The notes: generated by a model from the sequence alone, not told the origin. 64,000 nt of DNA from Streptomyces sp. CB01373 (GCF_002803075.1 NZ_NNBK01000015.1:1-64000); one strand, 5' to 3'; numbered from the stretch's first letter, positions 9,046 to 17,853 are shown. Translations and numbers: made by a program.

Positions 9046-10530
9046 GTGCCCCGGCCACGTAAGTACGTCTCCGATCCCGGCCTCTGGCCTGCCTGCGTCC
9101 GGTGTGGCAACTGCTACCCCAAGCCGACCTGCTGGCCAGAAGGCATCGTCTGCCGCTACTGCGTCCGAGCCGCACGCACCCGGCAGGGCACCTGCGCCTG
9201 CTGCAGCCACCAGGGCATTCTGCCCGGAATCGACTCGGCCGGCCGGTTCCTCTGCGTCCGCTGCTGCGATGTCCCTTGGGACGTCCGCTGCAAGCGCTGC
9301 GGTGACGAAGCCATGACCACCGATCAGTCGATCTGCTGGCGCTGTCTGCTCACAGTCAGGGTCAGTACCGTTCCTGCGGGCCCGGACGGCGCCATACCCG
9401 AGTCTTTGCAGCCGCTGGCCCAGGCCATCGTCGGCATGCCTCGCCCCAACACCGGGTGCACCTGGATCAGTCAGAACCCGCGCGTCCGGGAACTGCTGCG
9501 TGGCCTGGCCGACGGCAGCATCGCCCTCAGTCACGAGGCGTTGGACGGCCTGCCTCCGACACGGACGGTCGAGTACCTGCGCGGTCTGCTGGTCACCCAC
9601 GGCTGCCTGCCCCAACGCGACGAGCACCTCGCGGCCTTCGACCGCTGGCTCACCCCGAAACTCGATGCGATCAGTGATCCCGAGCAGCGCCGCCTCATCG
9701 AGCGCTACAGCCGCTGGCACCTGAAGCGGCGGCTACGGGACCAGGCCCGCACCGCGCCTGTGACCGCCGGCGCATTCCTTCGCGCCAAGCAGCACATCAC
9801 CGTCGCCACCCAGTTCCTGAACTGGCTTGGAATCCGAGGCCGTCGACTCGGCGAGTGCACTCAGTACGATATCGACGCATGGTTCGGCAACGGCACCACG
9901 ACCCGTCAGTACGCCAACCTCCTCTACTGGGCCATCAGACAGCGTCTCGTCCGCAACATCACCCTGCCCCTGCCGACAAGCCGCTCCAGCCCCCTGGCCA
10001 GCGAGGAAGAACACCTCAACGCTTTGCGGACGCTCCTTCTCCACGACACGCTGCCCGCCGCCCACCGGGCCATCGGGCTGATACTCATACTCTTCGGTCA
10101 GCCGCTCTCGCGGATTGTGAAACTCCGCACCGATCAAGTGCGCGACACCCCTGACGGGCTCCAAGTCGCCTTCGGCTCAGACTGGTTGAGCGTGCCGGAA
10201 CCGGCGGCAGTCGTGATCCGTGTTCACCTGACGGCCCGCCCCGGCCTTAACACCGCCGCAAACCCGACCTCCGAGCTGCTGTTCCCGGGTTTCATGCCCG
10301 GCCGTCCCATGCACGTCTATGCCGCCGCGAGCATCCTCCGCGCGATCGGTATCCGGCCTCTCGCCGCCCGTTCGCGCACCTGGCTCCAGATGGTCCGCGA
10401 GGCTCCGCCGTCCGTCCTCGCGGACACCCTGGGCATCAGCGCTGCCACCGCGATGCGCTACGCGGAACGTGCCGGCACCGACTTCCTCGCCTACGCGCCA
10501 CTTCCCTCGAAAGAACAACGCACCATCTGA
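9046..10530 (+). CDS. Zinc-finger protein with degenerate tyrosine-recombinase fold
   Basis: 494 residues, GTG start with GGAGGA 7 bases upstream. The first 110 residues hold many cysteine pairs (CVRC, CRYC, CACC, CVRCC, CKRC, CWRC), suggesting several zinc ribbons. Residues about 235-300 look like the SAM-like core-binding domain of tyrosine recombinases, and about 310-485 like the catalytic domain. The catalytic positions are altered, however: where Arg I is expected the sequence reads FGQPLSRIVKLRTDQV, the HxxR helix reads RTWLQMVREA, and the second His region reads TLGISAATAMRYAER, leaving mainly the Tyr. It is probably an inactive partner or target-recognition subunit of the recombinase encoded first in the module. 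Confidence 0.65.
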   Translation: MPRPRKYVSDPGLWPACVRCGNCYPKPTCWPEGIVCRYCVRAARTRQGTCACCSHQGILPGIDSAGRFLCVRCCDVPWDVRCKRCGDEAMTTDQSICWRCLLTVRVSTVPAGPDGAIPESLQPLAQAIVGMPRPNTGCTWISQNPRVRELLRGLADGSIALSHEALDGLPPTRTVEYLRGLLVTHGCLPQRDEHLAAFDRWLTPKLDAISDPEQRRLIERYSRWHLKRRLRDQARTAPVTAGAFLRAKQHITVATQFLNWLGIRGRRLGECTQYDIDAWFGNGTTTRQYANLLYWAIRQRLVRNITLPLPTSRSSPLASEEEHLNALRTLLLHDTLPAAHRAIGLILILFGQPLSRIVKLRTDQVRDTPDGLQVAFGSDWLSVPEPAAVVIRVHLTARPGLNTAANPTSELLFPGFMPGRPMHVYAAASILRAIGIRPLAARSRTWLQMVREAPPSVLADTLGISAATAMRYAERAGTDFLAYAPLPSKEQRTI

Positions 10531-10681
10531 CAGGGATCCTCGGCAACCCGACTCGCGCATCGGCTGAAGAACGGAGACCGCCCAGAGGAACGCCTCCGAC
10601 CGGCCAGTGGCGACCGGGTCCCGGAACGCTGCTCTGCCCAGGAAGGTGACCAAGCAAGACCGGTCAGGCAGACTGCAACTC

Positions 10682-11539
10682 ATGCCAGACTCAGCAGACT
10701 TGACGTTTGCCCATCATCTCGCCGATCAGGCAGCCAGCATCGGCCACCAGCATTGGAGAGCGGACGAGAGAGCAGTACAGATCAAGGGTGATGGAAGCCC
10801 CGTCAGCGCCGCTGACCTGGAAATCGAAGAAGCGCTGCTCCGCCGCATCCACGAGCAGTACCCCGACGACGCAATCGTCGGTGAGGAGTCCGGCGCCCAC
10901 GGCCAGGGCCGTCGCCGCTGGATCATCGACGCCATCGACGGCACGGCAAGCTTCCTAGCCGGGGATCCCGAATGGAGCACCTTGATCGCGCTGGAGGACG
11001 ACGGCCGCATCACCCTCGGCATGGTCTCCGCTCCCGCGCTGGGCCGCCGCTGGTGGGCACTGCCGAGCCACGGTGCGTGGACCAAACCACTTCCAGCCCA
11101 CCCGTCCGACCCGACCCAACCGCTGAGAATCAGCGAGGGCGGCAACGCTGCCGAGTCCGCCCTCGGGATCTGGCCGCCCCCGACCAGGCTGAACAAGGCC
11201 CACCGCGCTGTTGCCGCGGCACTGGCCGCCCGCACCGCGCGCACCACCCCGACACTCGAATGGTCCAACGCGGATCACACCGCACCCCTGCCCAAGAAAC
11301 CGTCCACAGGATCCGGCACCTGCCACGGCGCCCTCCTCGTGGCAACAGGTCAGCTCGACGCCTTCCTCCTACTAGGAGCCGGTCCGTGGGACATCGCGGC
11401 CCTGATTCCGATCGTCCAGGAGGCCGGGGGTGTCTTCAGCGACCTCTCAGGCCAGCAGCGCACCGACACCGGAGCCGCACTGTTCGCCCGCCCTGGACTT
11501 CACGACCAACTGCTCGACATCGCCGCATCAGCGCGGTGA
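10682..11539 (+). CDS. Inositol monophosphatase family phosphatase
   Basis: 285 residues; ATG 10682 is chosen over an upstream start (10607) because MPDSADLTFAHHLADQA is the normal family N-terminus. Metal- and phosphate-binding motifs are present: IVGEESG (about residue 61), WIIDAIDGTASF (about 81-92, the DxIDGT metal site) and GPWDIAALIPIVQEAGG (about 236-252, the WD motif). Such Mg2+-dependent enzymes hydrolyse inositol phosphate, histidinol phosphate or similar small phosphomonoesters; the substrate cannot be told from the motifs. It follows the recombinase module by about 150 bp, so it may be cargo or simply a neighbour. Confidence 0.85.
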   Translation: MPDSADLTFAHHLADQAASIGHQHWRADERAVQIKGDGSPVSAADLEIEEALLRRIHEQYPDDAIVGEESGAHGQGRRRWIIDAIDGTASFLAGDPEWSTLIALEDDGRITLGMVSAPALGRRWWALPSHGAWTKPLPAHPSDPTQPLRISEGGNAAESALGIWPPPTRLNKAHRAVAAALAARTARTTPTLEWSNADHTAPLPKKPSTGSGTCHGALLVATGQLDAFLLLGAGPWDIAALIPIVQEAGGVFSDLSGQQRTDTGAALFARPGLHDQLLDIAASAR

Positions 11540-11975
11540 CCTGAGAACTCATCGATGTTGATCGATGCACGAGCAGGAGAACTCACCCCTCTCGAATAGC
11601 CATCCTTACCACCACCACGGCCGGTGGCGGCAGGACTGCTGTCCTCTTTCTCCTGTTCAGTGCCCGGCGGCGCGCCCCCAGGCCCTTTGAAAGGGGCGGA
11701 CTCGATTCAACGAACGACGAACGCAGTCGCCATGGGGCAGAGCAGCCCGGATGCAGCAGTCGTCGGCCGGCCTGACCTCAGGCTCCTATTGGCTGAGGAG
11801 CTGCGAGTTGGGTATGAAACGAGTCCTGTCTTTTGGGTCAACGATGTCGTCGAGGCCGGTGAAGTAAAACGAAGCCGTCATGCCGGTCACCACGTCGAGG
11901 ATGAACTGGCTACATGACACTGGAGAGGCTTCCCGAAGGGGGCCGCGCCCTTCGTTGAGGAAGACGGTCCATTTC
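11540..11975. other. Gene-poor stretch
   Basis: No convincing gene. A minus-strand frame ending at 11786 reads TASFYFTGLDDIVDPKDRTR near its end and might be the tail of a lost protein, but I recognise no family and it has no credible start. The hydrolase fragment at 11976-12386 probably lost its 3' half here. Confidence 0.4.
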
Positions 11976-12386
11976 TCAGGCTCGGCAGCGGGCTGCACCA
12001 ACCAGGACCGCGCCCAGGGCGCGCTCGGGATTGCGGCCGGCCCAATGGGCTGCGACGACCGCCCCGTAGGACCATCCCACGACAAGGGCCCGGTCCACTC
12101 CCCTGGCGGCGAGAACGGCGTCGACATCGCGGACGGCGGCCTGGAAGGAATAGTCCGCCGAACGCTCGGATCTGCCGCGTGCCTGCTCATCGTAGGTGAT
12201 GTGCCGCCATGCGGCCCCCAGCTCGGCGGTGACCCGCCGCCAGTAACCCTGGGTGGCGAACTGGCCGTTGCGGTAGACGACCGGGGCGCCGGGACCGCCG
12301 GTGTCCATGACGGCCAGGGCCGCGTCCTCCACCGGCACCATGCCGGCCCACTTCGGACGGGTCGCGGGAGTGCTGTTGCTCGTCAC
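11976..12386 (-). pseudogene. Alpha/beta hydrolase, C-terminally truncated
   Basis: The GTG at 12386 (GGGGGAAC upstream) opens a frame of 136 residues that follows the alpha/beta hydrolase fold: VMDTGGPGAPVVYRNGQ, then ITYDEQARGRS, and the nucleophile elbow VVGWSYGAVVAAHWAGR with the catalytic Ser. It then stops at LVGAARCRA. Family members are about 260-290 residues and need a later Asp and His, both missing here, so it is very likely inactive. It lies downstream of the DUF4097 gene on the same strand with about 200 bp between them. Confidence 0.75.
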
Positions 12387-12432
12387 GTGTTCCCCCTTTG
12401 GTCGCGTGAGGCATCCGGTACAGCAGGGTCAG

Positions 12433-12520
12433 GGCCTGTATGTGAATCGCAGGCCTCTGAGGACGCCGGCCGCCCTCAAGGTCTGTATGTGGATCGCAGG
12501 CTTCTGGGGGCGGCCGGCCG
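12433..12520. repeat. Imperfect tandem direct repeat of about 40 bp
   Basis: Two copies start GGCCTGTATGTGAATCGCAG (12433) and GGTCTGTATGTGGATCGCAG (12480) and continue to CCGGCCG. They differ by five transitions and a one-base gap. Each copy contains a short CTG...CAG dyad. It lies between the hydrolase start and the DUF4097 stop and might act in transcription termination. Confidence 0.6.
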
Positions 12521-12584
12521 TCGGCGGTGGCCGGCGGGTTGCCGGTCGCGGTGGGGCCGGCCGGGGCGTCCTGGCCCGGCCGGT

Positions 12585-13250
12585 TCAGAGGCTGCGGGCG
12601 GTGATGTCGCCGTGGGAGGTGGTGGCGCGGATGTGGAGTTCGGTGGTGCCGTCGTTCTTCAGGGCGTTGCTGACGCGGCCGTAGGCGGTGTCGGCGTCCA
12701 GGGCGGCCGAGACGCCGGTGGCGGCGCCGACCGTGATGTCGCCGGACTGCGTAGTGGCCACCACCGTGCCGCGCATGGCTTCGGTGATGCGGATGTCGCC
12801 CTTGGCGGTGATGATCTCGGCGGGGCCGCCGAGCCGGCCGACCTCGATGTCACCGTCGACCGCGGTGAGACGCAGACTCGCCGCCTCGTCGATCTTGATC
12901 TGACGGTATGCGCCGTCGAAGGCGACGTCACCGAGGCGGCCGACACCACGCAGCTCGCAGGCGGCGGTCCTGGCCTCGACGCGGGAGCCGGCGGGCAGCT
13001 TGACGGTGACCTCCACCGAGCCGGAGGGGCCGAAGAGCTGGTTCTCGGGCTCGGCGGTGCTGATCCGCAGGACACCGTCGGTGCAGGTGACGGTGGTCTG
13101 CTCGGCGCTCTGCACGTCGCGCCTCTTGGCAGGGTTCGCGGGCAGAACCTCGACGGTCGTGGTGGCACGGTCGGCGGCGATCAGCTGGATACGTCCGGCG
13201 GGGATGTCCACGACGGTCGCGATCGGGGCGGGAGTGTCGAACTTCTGCAT
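12585..13250 (-). CDS. DUF4097 family beta-strand repeat protein
   Basis: 221 residues with no signal peptide or membrane segment. It begins MQKFDTPAPIATVVDIPAGR and is built of short beta strands in DUF4097 style: AADRATTTVEVLP, then repeated blocks such as VDGDIEVGRLGGPAEIITAKG, KGDIRITEAMRGTV and QSGDITVGAATG. The AYGRVSN and SHGDITARSL end is typical. These adhesin-like beta-helical proteins have no established enzyme role. It is transcribed divergently from a MarR-type regulator with a shared 259-bp intergenic region holding GTTGC boxes, so the regulator probably controls it. Confidence 0.85.
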   Translation of the reverse strand: MQKFDTPAPIATVVDIPAGRIQLIAADRATTTVEVLPANPAKRRDVQSAEQTTVTCTDGVLRISTAEPENQLFGPSGSVEVTVKLPAGSRVEARTAACELRGVGRLGDVAFDGAYRQIKIDEAASLRLTAVDGDIEVGRLGGPAEIITAKGDIRITEAMRGTVVATTQSGDITVGAATGVSAALDADTAYGRVSNALKNDGTTELHIRATTSHGDITARSL

Positions 13251-13289
13251 GATGCTCTCCTGTACTCACTGGCGTTTCCGACAACAGGA

Positions 13290-13319
13290 AAGCTACGTTG
13301 CTTTCTGCATCACGGCAAC
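13290..13319 (-). promoter_or_regulatory. Promoter of the DUF4097 gene with GTTGC operator
   Basis: On the minus strand, TTGCCG (13318-13313) and TAGCTT (13295-13290) are 17 bp apart, a good vegetative-type promoter. A GTTGC (13297-13301) / GCAAC (13315-13319) inverted pair overlaps the -35 box and the spacer, suggesting repression by a DNA-binding protein. Confidence 0.55.
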
Positions 13320-13367
13320 AGAGCTTTTGCATGAAAGACGCGTTGACGCAGGTAGAAGCACCTTAAT

Positions 13368-13443
13368 CGTTGCAACGCTCTCTCGCTTAACGCAATGACC
13401 GCACAGCCGGTCGTTGCAATGGATTGAAGGCGAAAGCTATGAT
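13368..13443 (+). promoter_or_regulatory. Promoter of the MarR-type gene with repeated GTTGCAA operators
   Basis: TTGCAA (13414-13419) and TATGAT (13438-13443) are 18 bp apart. CGTTGCAACG (13368-13377, a perfect palindrome), AACGCAATG (13389-13397, inverted) and CGTTGCAATG (13412-13421) lie about 21-22 bp from each other centre to centre, two DNA turns apart, with the last overlapping the -35 box. Confidence 0.6.
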
Positions 13444-13509
13444 GGATACGTCAGGCGACACCGAGCAGCACCCCGCGGAGCAGTCCCGGGCAAGGAAAAG
13501 GGAGGCGTG

Positions 13510-14292
13510 ATGCCGGGAGGCAGACTCACGCAGGCCGAACGCCAGCAGATCGCGGCAGGACTGACCGACAACCTCGCCTACGCCGAAATCGCCCGGCGTC
13601 TGGACCGCCCCACCTCCACGATCACCCGCGAGGTGATGCGCAACGGCGGCCCCGCCGGCTACCGCGCAGACCTAGCCCACCACGCCACCCAACAGCGCAC
13701 CCACCGGCGCAGGCAGGCCGCACCCCAAGAGGCGCAGAGACTCCAGCAGCCCCACGGCCGCGACGCCGAAGCCGTGCGCGGCTACCAGGAACAACTCACC
13801 ACCGTCCTCATGGCCTCGGGCCTGCCCAGGATGATGGCCCGGGTCCTGAGCTGCCTCTACACCACCGACACCGGCAGCCTCACCGCATCCGAACTCGCCC
13901 AGCACCTCACCGTCAGCCCCGCCTCCATCTCCAAAGCAATCACATTCCTCGAAAGCCTGGACCTCGTCCGCCGCGAACGCGACGAACGCCGCCGCGAGCG
14001 CTACGTCGTCGATGACGACCTCTGGTACCAGTCCATGCTCCGCAGCGCCCGCGCCAACGACCACTTCATCGAAACCGCACGCCAAGGCGCCAGCCTCCTC
14101 GGCCACGGCACCCCCGCCGCCACCCGCCTCGAAAACGCCGCCCGTTTCCTCGACTTCGTCAGCGAAAACCTCATCCACGCCGCCGAACAAGGCCGCGAAG
14201 TCCTCCACACCCGAACAAGGACAACCTCGGACACCATCGCCGAACCGAACCCGCGCGACGGACGAGCAACCGGCCCCACAACCACACCATGA
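13510..14292 (+). CDS. MarR/GbsR-type regulator with an IS30-like N-terminal HTH
   Basis: About 260 residues from ATG 13510; an upstream in-frame ATG at 13414 overlaps the promoter and is not used here. The N-terminus GRLTQAERQQIAAGLTDN, then YAEIARRLDRPTSTITREV, is a helix-turn-helix like that of IS30 transposases. After a linker, residues about 85-200 form a MarR/GbsR winged helix (LTASELAQHLTVSPASISKA, then LESLDLVRRERDERRRERY). The C-terminal 60 residues are low complexity. The protein so combines two DNA-binding modules. It faces the DUF4097 gene across a region with repeated GTTGC boxes and is probably autoregulated. Confidence 0.8.
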   Translation: MPGGRLTQAERQQIAAGLTDNLAYAEIARRLDRPTSTITREVMRNGGPAGYRADLAHHATQQRTHRRRQAAPQEAQRLQQPHGRDAEAVRGYQEQLTTVLMASGLPRMMARVLSCLYTTDTGSLTASELAQHLTVSPASISKAITFLESLDLVRRERDERRRERYVVDDDLWYQSMLRSARANDHFIETARQGASLLGHGTPAATRLENAARFLDFVSENLIHAAEQGREVLHTRTRTTSDTIAEPNPRDGRATGPTTTP

Positions 14293-14484
14293 GGCAACAC
14301 CACCCAGCCGGCCCACGGTTCACCCCCGCGCCCCCGGGCTTCCCCAGAACTCAAGGACCGGAACGCGCCGAAGAGTCCCCGCACTCACCAACGCGAGACT
14401 GACCACGCAGCACTCCACACCCCCGCAATGCCCACCAATCACAACGACCCTGAACACGGACTGCACACTCAGGTAGTCATGGCG

Positions 14485-14871
14485 ACCGGGTCGGGCAAGT
14501 CCCTCGCCGCTGAGCGGGTCGGCCACCGCAGCTGCACCGCCGCGCAGCGCCACGTTGTCGGCCACGAGCATGTTGCCGACGGCGTAGTTCAGCGTGCCGC
14601 ACAGGGGATCCACCAACCACTGTCGCGCGGCCTCCGCCGCACTGTGCCGCCCGCCCTCCTCGCCGAGCACACGTGCGTCGGGCCGAGCGGTATGGATGAC
14701 ACTGAGGATCGACTTCTCGGCCTCCACATCCGCGGCGGTCACGAAGTCCCCGGCGCCCTTGTCGATGCGGGTAAGCCGCCGACCGTACATGGTGCGCACC
14801 ACGTCGGCGCCGGCGCGTGCCTCGGTTATCGCGACGCCGCCATCGCCAAGGCCCGCATATGAGTTGGCCAT
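14485..14871 (-). pseudogene. Inositol monophosphatase family fragment
   Basis: The first about 128 residues from ATG 14871 follow the family (GDFVTAADVEAEKSILSVI, RVLGEEGG, WLVDPLCGTLNYA) up to ADPLSGE. The frame then continues into unrelated sequence and stops at 14320. The C-terminal half, with the WD metal motif, is missing, and the usual DxIDGT is LVDPLCGT. It is an N-terminal relic and is not closely similar to the intact copy at 10682. Confidence 0.75.
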
Positions 14872-14996
14872 GTCAGGCAGGACATCGGCGGCAGTGGCTC
14901 AGGTCTTCGCCCCACTGCCGACCGACTCCCGGCCGGATCCGGCCGTGGGGATCGAACGGACCTCGGCAGCCGTGGGGGCTGTGCGGTCCGAGGCGG

Positions 14997-15347
14997 TCAC
15001 GCCTGGGCTTCCCGGCGCTCCCGCCGCACGCGCATGACCTCCTCGACCTCGTACGGCTTCATCCCGGACGGGGGTGGGGCGATGGCGTCAGCGGCTTGCG
15101 CCGCGAGCGGTTCGTACACCGTGCGGGCCTCCGCCGGCTTCCCGGCGACGGCCAGGTCGTACAGAAAGGCGGACTCCGCCGCGAAGACGTTCGGGAAGCC
15201 GGCGAACCAGCCGGTGGCGCCCATCAGCAGACTCTCCAGCATGACGTCGTCGGCGCCGTTGATCACTTCCAGGCCCGGCGAGGCGTACCTGGGCCAGGGT
15301 TGCCGTGGGTCGGGTTCCCTCTCCGTGATGACCGCGGGATCGCTCAT
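14997..15347 (-). pseudogene. Dihydrodipicolinate synthase (DapA) family C-terminal fragment
   Basis: The open frame from ATG 15347 contains GLEVINGADDVMLESLLMGA and TGWFAGFPNVFAAESAFLYD, which match the C-terminal half of the aldolase barrel in DapA-like proteins (ING-D, GATG, N-P/N-V). The N-terminal half with the Schiff-base Lys and the catalytic Tyr is missing, so this is a remnant of about 95 matching residues. Confidence 0.65.
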
Positions 15348-15480
15348 ACTCGGCCGCCCGTTCTCGACATGTGGTCGGCGCTTGGCCGGGGATGGTCGCG
15401 GTCCGGCGGCCGACGTCCGGTGCGGCCCGGGACCGGGCGTGAGAGACGACCCGTACGCCGCGGGCTTCCCGCCCGGGCGG

Positions 15481-17610
15481 TCACGCCGTGGGGAAGGGTG
15501 CGGGGTGGACATCGATCTCGTCCATGCGCTTGGCGTAGTCGCGGTAGCGGCGGCGTGCTTCGCCGTGACGGCCCGCCGCGGAGAGTGCGGCGATCAGTCC
15601 GAGGTGGGCCGACTCGTCGTAGCCGTCCTCGCCGATCAGGCGCAGGTACCAGCCCGCTGCCGCGTCGCAGCGGTCCAGCCGCAGGCAGCGCCGGGCGAGG
15701 GTACGGACGACGTCGCGGTGCAGCTCGGCGAAGGCTGCGCGCGGGCGGTCGCTCCACTCCCCGGTGAGCTCACCGTCGTCGCCGAAGTCGCCGGTGTACA
15801 TACCGACGACCACTTCGAGGCGCGCCACCACGTCGGCGGCGGCCGCCCTGTCCCGGCTGCCCTCGACCGCGGCGTCCGCCGCGATGGCCGCACGGGCCGT
15901 GTCGTGGAACCGGACCGTGTCGAGGACGACGTGGTCCGTGTTGAGTCGCACGGTGGAGGTGTCGGTGACCAGAAAGCGGTTGGCCGGGTGCCGCCGCGCC
16001 GGGTCGAGGACCGCGCGCACCGTCGAAATCAGCACCGACAGCCGGCGGTTGGCCACCTCCTGAGGCGTCTGCGGCCACAACAGGGCGGCGAGCGCGGTCC
16101 GGGTGACCGGTCTTCCCAGCTGACCCGCCAGGACCATGACCAGCTCACGGGCCTTCCGTGACTGCCATCCGGCCGGGGGCACGGGCGTTCCGGAGAGCAG
16201 CACCGCCAAGTGGCCCAGGGTCTGCACGGCCACCTCGGGGACCGGCGGCGGACCGATCGCCGCCAGCGGCCCTGCGATGTGCCAGACGTCGTCGCACACC
16301 CCGAGCCGGTGCAGCCGCTGCCAGGCGACGTCCTCGGACAGCCGATCGCCCGCATGGCGCGCCCGCAGCAGCGCGTTGGTGGCCAGTGCGATCTCGTTGC
16401 CCGCGTCGGTCCAGATCGCGGCCGCCTCCACCAGCCCGGCGGCACGGCGTCCAGCAAGGCGTCCCGGCGCCGTGGCCGCATCACTCCGGTATACGGCGAG
16501 CGCGGCGAGTTCCATCGCCTCGGCCAGCCCGGCCGGGTCGCGGCGGCGGCCGGCCTCCGAGCGGACGTCTGCGGCGTACCGGGCGGCCGAGGCGGTGTCT
16601 CCGCTGCACAATGCGACCCAGCCCGCGGCCAGCTGACCGGTGACCGGCCCGGCGGCGCTCGGATGCGTGAGAGACAACTCCGCGTACCGCGCCGCCTCGG
16701 CCGGATCGTCGGCGTAGCAGGTGCGCGCCAGTCCAGCCCATGCCTGTGCGACGACCTGGGCGTTGCCGTCCGGCTCGGCCATCGCCACGGCCTCGCGGTA
16801 CGCCGCCATGGCCTGCCAGGAGGAGCCCCGGGCCAGGTGCACCCGGGCGATCATCAGCAGTCCGAACGCGGCGAGCGGGGAGCCCTCCCGCTGCCACAGG
16901 GTGAGCGCACGGTCGGCGTCCGCGCGGGCAGCGTCGAGGTCGCTGAGTCCCAGCCAGGCCTCGGCGCGGTTGTGCAGGGCCAGTGCGAGCAGCGTCTGCT
17001 GGGGGGCGCCCTCACCGAGACCGATCGCCTCGGTGAGGGCACCGACCGCCTCACGCAGACGCCCCTCCTCGACCAGGCGGGAGCCGACGTTGGAGCGGAT
17101 CCGCAGTTGCAGGCCTATGTCCCCGGCCCGTTCCGCCGCCGCGAAAGCCATGGCGTAGGCGTGTTCGTTGGCGGCGCGGTCGCCCTCGCTGAAGGCGGCC
17201 AGCGCCTGGGCGAGGTAGGCCGCCGCCAGCGCGGCGTCGTCGCGGCTCTGCTCGGCAGCCCGCACCGCCTCGTCTGCAAGGCTCCGCGCCCGCACCCGGT
17301 CACCACGGGCCCAGCGTGCTGCCGACCGGCCGGCCAGCAGCTGGGCCCGGTCAGCGCCGGTGTCCCCGGCATCGGCGGCCGCGCGTTCGTACAGCGACTC
17401 GGCGCCCTCGAACTCGCCCCGCTGGTGGAGTACCCGGCCGAGCCGCCAGGCCAGTTCGGCAGGCAGCGGCGCGTCCGCCGGGAGCGTTGCGACATGCCGC
17501 AGCGCCTCGTGGTATTGCCCCTGTCGCAGCGCCGACTCCGCCAGCCGTGCGACGGTATCGGGGTCGCGCACCCGGTCAGCGCCCGCGGCCCCTCCCGCGC
17601 TGGTGGTCAC
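15481..17610 (-). CDS. TPR protein with C-terminal BTAD transcriptional activator domain
   Basis: 709 residues. Residues 1-460 are helical TPR-like repeats (for example LRQGQYHEALRHVATLP, RGEFEGAESLYERAAADAG, LGLSDLDAARADADRAL). About 465-570 is a winged helix of the OmpR/SARP kind (WQSRKARELVMVLAGQLG, then VTRTALAALLWP, then NRRLSVLISTVRAVLDP), followed by a bacterial transcriptional activator domain to about 700 (GYDESAHLGLIAALSAAGRH, ARRRYRDYAKRM). In SARP regulators the DNA-binding and BTAD parts are N-terminal; here they come last, after the sensor-like repeats. No ATPase domain is present. It probably activates transcription, perhaps of the lipoprotein genes next to it on the same strand. 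Confidence 0.8.
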   Translation of the reverse strand: MTTSAGGAAGADRVRDPDTVARLAESALRQGQYHEALRHVATLPADAPLPAELAWRLGRVLHQRGEFEGAESLYERAAADAGDTGADRAQLLAGRSAARWARGDRVRARSLADEAVRAAEQSRDDAALAAAYLAQALAAFSEGDRAANEHAYAMAFAAAERAGDIGLQLRIRSNVGSRLVEEGRLREAVGALTEAIGLGEGAPQQTLLALALHNRAEAWLGLSDLDAARADADRALTLWQREGSPLAAFGLLMIARVHLARGSSWQAMAAYREAVAMAEPDGNAQVVAQAWAGLARTCYADDPAEAARYAELSLTHPSAAGPVTGQLAAGWVALCSGDTASAARYAADVRSEAGRRRDPAGLAEAMELAALAVYRSDAATAPGRLAGRRAAGLVEAAAIWTDAGNEIALATNALLRARHAGDRLSEDVAWQRLHRLGVCDDVWHIAGPLAAIGPPPVPEVAVQTLGHLAVLLSGTPVPPAGWQSRKARELVMVLAGQLGRPVTRTALAALLWPQTPQEVANRRLSVLISTVRAVLDPARRHPANRFLVTDTSTVRLNTDHVVLDTVRFHDTARAAIAADAAVEGSRDRAAAADVVARLEVVVGMYTGDFGDDGELTGEWSDRPRAAFAELHRDVVRTLARRCLRLDRCDAAAGWYLRLIGEDGYDESAHLGLIAALSAAGRHGEARRRYRDYAKRMDEIDVHPAPFPTA

Positions 17611-17853
17611 CGCGTCAGGATACTCATGACGAAGGCGGACGGGCCGGGTGGTTTCGGGAAGTCAGGGACTCACTCCGGGCGGGGTTTCTGGCGTGGGTCC
17701 CGGTGAGATCTCCGGCGGGCTCGGAGAGCCGGCCCTCACCGAGGTTCTCCGGCGCGTCGATCCGGTACTCGGCGGTGTTGTCGAAGAACGACGGCGACGC
17801 TTGGGATCGCAGGAGTTCCTCGGGATGGGACGGGTGCGCACCGCGGACGCGGG

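Noticed and set aside
11880-13334. A 484-residue plus-strand open frame
   Set aside because: It is antisense to the truncated hydrolase and to DUF4097 and has no recognised domain.
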